Below, in pieces: positions 27,520 to 33,128 of a DNA stretch of 33,128 nucleotides (position 1 is the stretch's first letter; the number at the start of each line of letters is the position of its first letter). The DNA is taken from NCBI GenBank assembly GCA_030452455.1, contig JAKDMF010000003.1, positions 1 through 33,128 of the forward strand. Reading direction: 5' to 3'. This stretch comes from a bacterium. Lineage in GTDB: Bacteria > Patescibacteriota > Saccharimonadia > Saccharimonadales > Saccharimonadaceae. Under the pieces are notes generated by a model. It saw nothing but the letters and a program-made list of their open reading frames with translations, was not told the origin of the DNA and did no database searches. The position numbers and the translations under genes were made by a program.

Positions 27520-27591
27520 ATGTCTAAAAATAACGAGCTAATAAAAGTAAAGGAAGAATTAAACTTATGGCAGAGAAAAACGTCCCACTAA
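27520..27591 (+). CDS. Candidate upstream ORF overlapping the fusA start (23 aa)
   Basis: [25 protein letters not shown]-like AAGGTG 9 nt upstream; overlaps fusA by 25 nt out of frame. Confidence 0.25.
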   Translation: MSKNNELIKVKEELNLWQRKTSH

Positions 27592-29648
27592 AGGACTATC
27601 GCAACATCGGTATTATCGCTCATATTGACGCTGGTAAGACCACTACGACAGAAGGTATTCTGTACCGAACCGGTATCAAGCACAAAATTGGTGCAACCCA
27701 CCAGGGTGAGTCGACGACTGACTGGATGGAGCAGGAAAAAGAACGTGGTATCACGATTACTTCAGCTGCCGTAACCGCCTTCTGGAAAGACCACAAAGTC
27801 AACATTATTGACACACCAGGTCACATCGACTTCACAGTTGAAGTTGAGCGTTCCCTCCGTGTCCTCGACGGTGCCGTGACGGTTTTCGACGGTAAGATGG
27901 GTGTTGAGGCTCAGACCGAGACAGTCTGGCGTCAGGCCAATAAGTACGGTGTTCCTCGTATTTGTTTCATCAACAAGATTAACCAAACAGGTGGTGATTT
28001 CTTCAAGTCACTCGAGACAATTCATACTAGGCTATCCAAGCACGCTCTACCGGTACATCTTCCTATCGGCTTTGAGAAAGACATCAACGGTGTAGTTGAC
28101 CTAGTAGACATGAAAGCTTATACCTACGATGACTTCACTGATCACGAGCTAAAGGTTAGCGATATTCCAGCTGACATGCTAGAAAAAGCTAAGAACGCCC
28201 GGAGCCTACTGGTTGAAGCAGCGGTTGAAGCTGATGATGAGCTATTTGAGCGATTCCTTGAAAAAGGCGAAGACTCAATCACTACTCCCGAGCTAAAATC
28301 TGCTCTCCGTAAGCGAGTTCTAGCTGGTGACTTTTACCTCGTAACAGGTGGTGACGGCCGTGGTGTGATCGTTGAAAAGGTACTTGACCTTGTAGTTGAC
28401 TACCTGCCAAGCCCACTAGACGTTGAGTCTATCTGGGGTACTGATGTTAAAACTGGCGACAAAGTTGAGCGCCATCCCGATGCGTCAGAGCCGATGGCTG
28501 GTCTAGCCTTCAAGGTTGCGACCGACCCATTTGTTGGTAAGTTAATTTTCGTTCGTGTTTATAGCGGCAAAATCAAAGCTGGTTCATATGTCCTAAACTC
28601 AGCTACCGGCACCAAAGAGCGTATCGGTCGTATCGTTCGTATGCATGCCGATAAGCGTGAAGAGATCGATGAAATCGGTGCCGGCGATATCGCCGCAGTG
28701 GTTGGCCTAAAAGACACGACTACTGGTGCGACTCTCTGTGACGTGGCTAAGCCAGTCCTGCTCGAGAGCATTACATTCGCCGACCCTCCAGTTTCAATTG
28801 CGGTCGAGCCAAAGACTAAAGCCGACCAGGAGAAGATGGGCATCGCTCTGAAGCGACTAACTGACGAGGATCCAACCTTCCGAGTCCACACTGATGATGA
28901 AACTGGTCAAACAATCATGTCCGGCATGGGTGAGCTTCACCTCGATATCTATATTGACCGAATGCGCCGCGAGTTCAACGTCGAGGCCAATATCGGTGAG
29001 CCACAGGTTGCTTACCGTGAATCGATCAAAGGCACTACTAAAATCCAGGGTAAGTACGCCAAGCAGTCCGGTGGACGTGGTCAGTACGGTGACGTTTGGA
29101 TTGAATTTGAGCCAAACGAAGTCGGCAAGGGCTTCGAGTTTGTCGACATCATCAAGGGTGGCGTCGTGCCTCAGGAATACCGCAAGCCAGTTGAGCAGGG
29201 TATTCGTGAGACGCTTAATAGCGGTGTTATCGCTGGCTATCCAGTGGTTGACGTCAAGGCGACTCTCTACGATGGTAGTTACCACGATGTCGACTCCAAC
29301 GAAATGGCCTTCAAGATGGCCGGTAGCTTAGCCACTCGCGACGGTATCAAACAGGCTAACCCAGCCCTGCTTGAGCCAGTCATGAATGTTGAAGTTACCA
29401 CCCCAGAGGAGTTCATGGGTGATATCATCGGCGATCTTAGCTCTCGTCGTGGCCGGATCGAAGCCATGGAAGATATTCCAGGCGCTAAGCTGGTCAAAGC
29501 CTTTGTGCCCCTAGCTAGTTTGTTTGGCTACACTTCAGACCTCCGCTCAATGAGCCAGGGCCGAGCCGCTTCAACTATGGAGCTTGCTCAGTACGAAGAA
29601 GTACCACCGAACGTTTCTCAAGAGATTATTGAGAAACGAACCAAGTAG
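27567..29648 (+). CDS. fusA: Elongation factor G
   Basis: [62 protein letters not shown]-terminal [21 protein letters not shown]. Confidence 0.97.
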   Translation: MAEKNVPLKDYRNIGIIAHIDAGKTTTTEGILYRTGIKHKIGATHQGESTTDWMEQEKERGITITSAAVTAFWKDHKVNIIDTPGHIDFTVEVERSLRVLDGAVTVFDGKMGVEAQTETVWRQANKYGVPRICFINKINQTGGDFFKSLETIHTRLSKHALPVHLPIGFEKDINGVVDLVDMKAYTYDDFTDHELKVSDIPADMLEKAKNARSLLVEAAVEADDELFERFLEKGEDSITTPELKSALRKRVLAGDFYLVTGGDGRGVIVEKVLDLVVDYLPSPLDVESIWGTDVKTGDKVERHPDASEPMAGLAFKVATDPFVGKLIFVRVYSGKIKAGSYVLNSATGTKERIGRIVRMHADKREEIDEIGAGDIAAVVGLKDTTTGATLCDVAKPVLLESITFADPPVSIAVEPKTKADQEKMGIALKRLTDEDPTFRVHTDDETGQTIMSGMGELHLDIYIDRMRREFNVEANIGEPQVAYRESIKGTTKIQGKYAKQSGGRGQYGDVWIEFEPNEVGKGFEFVDIIKGGVVPQEYRKPVEQGIRETLNSGVIAGYPVVDVKATLYDGSYHDVDSNEMAFKMAGSLATRDGIKQANPALLEPVMNVEVTTPEEFMGDIIGDLSSRRGRIEAMEDIPGAKLVKAFVPLASLFGYTSDLRSMSQGRAASTMELAQYEEVPPNVSQEIIEKRTK

Positions 29649-29666
29649 CTTAACTCAGCCCACTTC

Positions 29667-29702
29667 CTAAACACCGCTCAGAGATCTTCGAGCGGTGTTT
29701 AG
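29667..29702 (+). terminator. Strong hairpin terminator after fusA
   Basis: CTAAACACCGCTC-agagatcttc-GAGCGGTGTTTAG, 13-bp perfect stem. Confidence 0.65.
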
Positions 29703-29731
29703 TTGACTTAATATATCTTTTGTTTTAAAAT
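29703..29731 (+). promoter_or_regulatory. Promoter for downstream orphan gene
   Basis: TTGACT (29703-29708), 17-nt spacer, TAAAAT (29726-29731); ATG 8 nt later. Confidence 0.65.
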
Positions 29732-29739
29732 TAGCCATC

Positions 29740-30447
29740 ATGTCGCTAGAGCATCCAAATGACAGTGAACGTCGAGAATCGTTTCAACAGCCTGTTCGTC
29801 GCTATTTCAAAGCTCTAGATAACCTTGTCGAGAACTACTATGGTCTCTACGACGAAACTCAGAAAATATTTCAACACGAGCTCGGCTTAGACTACGCCCA
29901 GTGGATGGAACACGACGGCAGGGCAGGCTACAAACTCTTGCACAAGCTCGGACTACCAACTGATGGCGACTACGAACATGATTCTGACAACGCCAGGTGT
30001 CGCGCCGCCCAGATGACTGTTAGTCACCTAGGCTCATTAATCGAGTCCCGAGTCAGGACTTTTGATGAGTCATGGCAAGACTACAATGACGGCGAGGCGT
30101 TAGTTAAGGATGAAGGCATCGACATTAGAGACCTAGAGGTTTGGTATTTGAACGCCGCCAAGGGCGCCATGGCTATCTACGAAAAATATAGCGACCACAG
30201 CACTGACTGCGTCGATCCAGTCACGGAAGATAACTCAGACGGCTGTAGTGTAGCTGATAATTGCCCGGTTGTGAGCCTATATAATCAATTGACTACACGG
30301 TCAGTCTACGACGGTGACAGTCAAAGCTTCATTGAGTCCGATGCTGAGCTAGGCTTAGTTATATATAAGCAAAAAATGCATACCGCCCACGATATCGGCC
30401 TTGTCTCACAGGCGGAGCTTGATATCAGTCAACGCTGGACGAAATAG
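29740..30447 (+). CDS. Hypothetical acidic protein, 235 aa
   Basis: ORF between fusA and tuf with own promoter; no recognised family. Confidence 0.6.
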   Translation: MSLEHPNDSERRESFQQPVRRYFKALDNLVENYYGLYDETQKIFQHELGLDYAQWMEHDGRAGYKLLHKLGLPTDGDYEHDSDNARCRAAQMTVSHLGSLIESRVRTFDESWQDYNDGEALVKDEGIDIRDLEVWYLNAAKGAMAIYEKYSDHSTDCVDPVTEDNSDGCSVADNCPVVSLYNQLTTRSVYDGDSQSFIESDAELGLVIYKQKMHTAHDIGLVSQAELDISQRWTK

Positions 30448-30457
30448 CAATAACTAC

Positions 30458-30486
30458 TTTACTAGAGAGCATTTTAGCTGTATAAT
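30458..30486 (+). promoter_or_regulatory. tuf promoter
   Basis: TTTACT (30458-30463), 17-nt spacer, TATAAT (30481-30486). Confidence 0.65.
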
Positions 30487-30563
30487 CAACTGTATACGTC
30501 GTGGAGTATGCTGGCCACGCGAAACAACATAAATTAAATCGTTTTCCAGCGAAGGAGTAATAA

Positions 30564-31748
30564 ATGGCAGATTTTGATCGAACCAAGCCACATGTCAATG
30601 TGGGCACAATGGGTCACGTTGACCACGGTAAAACAACTTTAACTGCTGCAATTACACACGTACTTGCTAAGAAGCTTCCGAGCGATGTCAACAAGCCTCG
30701 TAACTACGACGAGATTGACAACGCCCCAGAAGAAAAGCAACGTGGTATCACAATTGCATCATCTCACCAAGAGTATGAATCAGAGAATCGTCACTACGCA
30801 CACGTCGATATGCCAGGACACGCCGACTATGTTAAGAACATGATCACCGGTGCTGCCCAGATCGACGGCGCTATTCTAGTGGTCGCAGCCAACGACGGTC
30901 CGTTGCCACAGACACGTGAGCACGTACTTCTTGCCCACCAGGTTAACGTACCTAAGATTGTTGTTTTCTTGAACAAGATGGACCTTGCAGATCCTGAACT
31001 AGTTGAACTAGTTGAAATGGATGTTCGTGAGCTTCTAACTAAGAACGGTTTCGATGGCGACAACGCACCTATCATCAAGGGTTCAGCTACTAAAGCCCTA
31101 GAGGATGACGCTGAGTCTGAAGACGCTATTATGGAGCTTGTTAAATCACTTGATGAGTACGTTGAAGAACCACCTCGCGATCTTGATAAGCCATTCCTAA
31201 TGCCTATCGAAGACGTCTTCTCAATCAAAGGTCGTGGTACTGTTGCCACTGGTCGTATTGAGCAGGGTATCGTTAAGCTAAACGACGAAGTTGAAGTTGT
31301 TGGACTTAAAGCCACCCAGAAAACTGTCGTAACTGGTATCGAAGCCTTCAAGAAGAGCCTTGATCAGGGTCAAGCTGGTGATAACGCCGGACTGTTGCTT
31401 CGTGGTATCGAGCGCGAACAAGTTGAGCGCGGCCAGGTTCTTGCTAAGACAGGATCAGTTGCACCTCACACCGAGTTCGAATCAGAGGTTTATATCCTTA
31501 AAAAGGAAGAAGGCGGACGCCACACTCCTTTTGCAAAGGGCTACAAACCACAGTTCTACTTCCGTACAACTGATGTTACCGGTGAAGTTGAACTACCAGC
31601 TGACAAAGAAATGGTCATGCCTGGTGATACACTTACATTCTCAGTTAAGCTTCAGGCGCCGATCGCTATGGAGCAGGGTCTAAACTTCGCTATCCGTGAA
31701 GGTGGACGTACTGTTGGTGCTGGTGTTGTTACTAAAATCAATAAATAG
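30564..31748 (+). CDS. tuf: Elongation factor Tu
   Basis: [77 protein letters not shown]. Confidence 0.98.
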   Translation: MADFDRTKPHVNVGTMGHVDHGKTTLTAAITHVLAKKLPSDVNKPRNYDEIDNAPEEKQRGITIASSHQEYESENRHYAHVDMPGHADYVKNMITGAAQIDGAILVVAANDGPLPQTREHVLLAHQVNVPKIVVFLNKMDLADPELVELVEMDVRELLTKNGFDGDNAPIIKGSATKALEDDAESEDAIMELVKSLDEYVEEPPRDLDKPFLMPIEDVFSIKGRGTVATGRIEQGIVKLNDEVEVVGLKATQKTVVTGIEAFKKSLDQGQAGDNAGLLLRGIEREQVERGQVLAKTGSVAPHTEFESEVYILKKEEGGRHTPFAKGYKPQFYFRTTDVTGEVELPADKEMVMPGDTLTFSVKLQAPIAMEQGLNFAIREGGRTVGAGVVTKINK

Positions 31749-31763
31749 TAACACCTAAACTAT

Positions 31764-31793
31764 AAAAAGACCGGCGCCTAGCCGGTCTTTTTA
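31764..31793 (+). terminator. Rho-independent terminator after tuf (near-symmetric, possibly bidirectional)
   Basis: AAAAAGACCGGC-gccta-GCCGGTCTTTTT. Confidence 0.85.
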
Positions 31794-31813
31794 TTTATCT
31801 ATGTTTTATAGCC

Positions 31814-31849
31814 AAGAAAAAACCCGCTTACCATGTCGGCAAGCGGGTG
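31814..31849 (-). terminator. Terminator of minus-strand orphan gene
   Basis: Minus strand ACCCGCTTgccgacatggtAAGCGGGT followed by TTTTTT. Confidence 0.75.
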
Positions 31850-31857
31850 AACCACTG

Positions 31858-32307
31858 TCAGTATCGCTCGAATAAATCGATGAACACCGTCAGGGTGGCG
31901 TATTCGACGTTTAGTCGAATACTGAGTCTTCTGGTGTCGTACTTTGTCGCCTCTAGGGCAGACTGGATTTCAGTAGCTACACCCTTGAGGTATTCTCGGC
32001 GCTCGAGCTGCATAGACTCATGTTCGGCACCAGACTTCATATAGAAGCCGGTTGTCGACATGGTGAATGCCGGATCTTTTCCAGGACGAATTCTGTATTC
32101 AGCTGTCCACCTGGGGTGGGTTTTGCTGACGTCGAGATCCGAGTCATGGATGTTCCTGACCGGGCCCGAGAGGGGAATGGTGGTGTTGATGTGGGACCTA
32201 GAGTAGATCCGCTCCGGTTTAGCAATGATATTGCGAAACACATCTCCGATTCTTTTGATAGTGATTCTATCGCTATGGAGAGAAATCAGCTGCCCTGACA
32301 TTGTCAC
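31858..32307 (-). CDS. Hypothetical protein, 149 aa
   Basis: ORF with own terminator; no family recognised. Confidence 0.6.
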   Translation of the reverse strand: MTMSGQLISLHSDRITIKRIGDVFRNIIAKPERIYSRSHINTTIPLSGPVRNIHDSDLDVSKTHPRWTAEYRIRPGKDPAFTMSTTGFYMKSGAEHESMQLERREYLKGVATEIQSALEATKYDTRRLSIRLNVEYATLTVFIDLFERY

Positions 32308-32401
32308 TCACGACCTTATTTTGTAGTGGTTCGTACCTATGTTTACACGATAAGTATGTTTAATAGGCTAACATATAACAGATTTCAAAGCAAATGAAAC
32401 A

Positions 32402-32440
32402 TGAAAAACCCGCTAAATATATAATATCTAGCGGGCATGG
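32402..32440 (-). terminator. Terminator of minus-strand orphan gene
   Basis: Minus strand CCCGCTAgatattatatatTTAGCGGG followed by TTTTT. Confidence 0.75.
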
Positions 32441-32443
32441 TGC

Positions 32444-32893
32444 TCACAGGCGATACAGTGTCAAAGCGAATGATATTGAATCAGACTTTGTGTATAACGA
32501 CACGTCGAACTGGTCAAGGTCGTAGTAATTGTTCGTTTCCATAAGCTTGAGGTAGCCGGATGTATGCATCATCAGATGCAGCAGGTCGCCAGTCACACCC
32601 TTAGGGGTTCGTTTGTAGGCTCCCATTTCAAGCATCTGAATGTCACCGCTGCGGTATTGCAACTTCCACCCGACGGCAAGTTGTGCGATACGCTGCAGGA
32701 CATCATTCGGGTCATCGGCCTCAGCCACATCGTGATGAAACACGATAGTGTCACCAGGCCGAACCCCCTGTGGTCGAGGTTGCCTAGACACATGCTCCAT
32801 CATAGATTTGACGGCGAGTGTCACGGTTTCGATCGCTCGCTGCTGGTTAGTAGAGTCTACTGCGCCTTGGCTGTCGTCGTTCATTGCATACAT
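32444..32893 (-). CDS. Hypothetical protein, 149 aa
   Basis: ORF with own terminator; no family recognised. Confidence 0.6.
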   Translation of the reverse strand: MYAMNDDSQGAVDSTNQQRAIETVTLAVKSMMEHVSRQPRPQGVRPGDTIVFHHDVAEADDPNDVLQRIAQLAVGWKLQYRSGDIQMLEMGAYKRTPKGVTGDLLHLMMHTSGYLKLMETNNYYDLDQFDVSLYTKSDSISFALTLYRL

Positions 32894-32987
32894 GGGTAAT
32901 CACCCCTTCTTGATGTGCGTATTATCACCAGGCGGTGTAATATAGTATAACTTTAGCATATTTTGGCAATATTCTCAAGGCGGGTAG

Positions 32988-33016
32988 TTGTCGCGCAGCA
33001 CCATATATGATATAAA
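32988..33016 (+). promoter_or_regulatory. Promoter of the presumed S10 operon
   Basis: TTGTCG (32988-32993), 17-nt spacer, extended -10 TGA TATAAA (33011-33016). Confidence 0.55.
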
Positions 33017-33108
33017 TAAGTGGAATATAAATTATATTGTCGAGAACTTAGCCAGGGAAATTATTCATCCGAGCTAAGGTTACGACAAAGTACATAAAGG
33101 AGTGTTTT

Positions 33109-33128
33109 ATGGCACAAAAAGAAGAGGG
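33109..33128 (+). CDS. Start of a gene, probably 30S ribosomal protein S10 (cut by window end)
   Basis: AAAGGAG SD and ATGGCACAAAAAGAAGAG (MAQKEE...). Identity inferred from position after tuf; only 20 nt visible. Confidence 0.4.

Noticed and set aside
28857-29331. 142-aa and 145-aa ORFs overlapping fusA
   Set aside because: Shadow ORFs inside strongly conserved fusA coding sequence.
30790-30840. EF-Tu DMPGHADY in place of DCPGHADY as a novel functional change
   Set aside because: The residue varies naturally among bacterial EF-Tu (for example Ala in some lineages), so it is not notable by itself.
30827-31351. 174-aa minus-strand ORF inside tuf
   Set aside because: Antisense shadow of tuf; low-complexity Ser/Thr-rich translation, no own signals.
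2658-32893. UGA reassigned as a sense codon
   Set aside because: Conserved genes read full length under the standard bacterial code, and the 6711 gene ends at TGA overlapping the rsmD start; no in-frame TGA is needed.

Overview
The window is a dense, single-genome bacterial chromosomal segment. Gene content and style (small proteins, short spacers, many orphan acidic proteins) fit a Patescibacteria/CPR lineage, possibly Saccharibacteria; this assignment is inference. Gene order: class A PBP (-, cut at window start), tyrS, HAD phosphatase-like, recG, zinc-PLC/P1-nuclease-like protein, rsmD, tRNA-Leu(UAG) (-), orphan protein (-), FAD-binding oxidoreductase, small membrane protein, acidic orphan (-), TrmH/SpoU methyltransferase, a structured repeat cluster, hisS, tig, clpP, acidic orphan, rpoB, rpoC, rpsL, rpsG, orphan, YajQ, orphan, fusA, orphan, tuf, two orphans (-), and the first bases of a probable rpsJ. 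No CRISPR array, rRNA or transposase was seen. Main observations: (1) a ~400-nt three-unit structured repeat between trmH and hisS, one unit inverted, whose 8-9 bp hairpin stems differ completely in sequence but keep base pairing around a near-constant TTCAT-type loop; (2) an RNAP beta' subunit lacking all cysteines at both canonical zinc sites; (3) about ten genes with a -10 box only 6-9 nt before the ATG and no Shine-Dalgarno, suggesting leaderless mRNAs, while rpoB, rpsL, fusA, tuf and rpsJ have long leaders with SD sequences; (4) a strong UAG stop bias (17 of 26 called genes); (5) an apparently complete Zn-phospholipase C ligand set in an unannotated protein; (6) orphan acidic proteins threaded through the str-type gene cluster. 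All calls come from reading the sequence; no database search or folding program was run.
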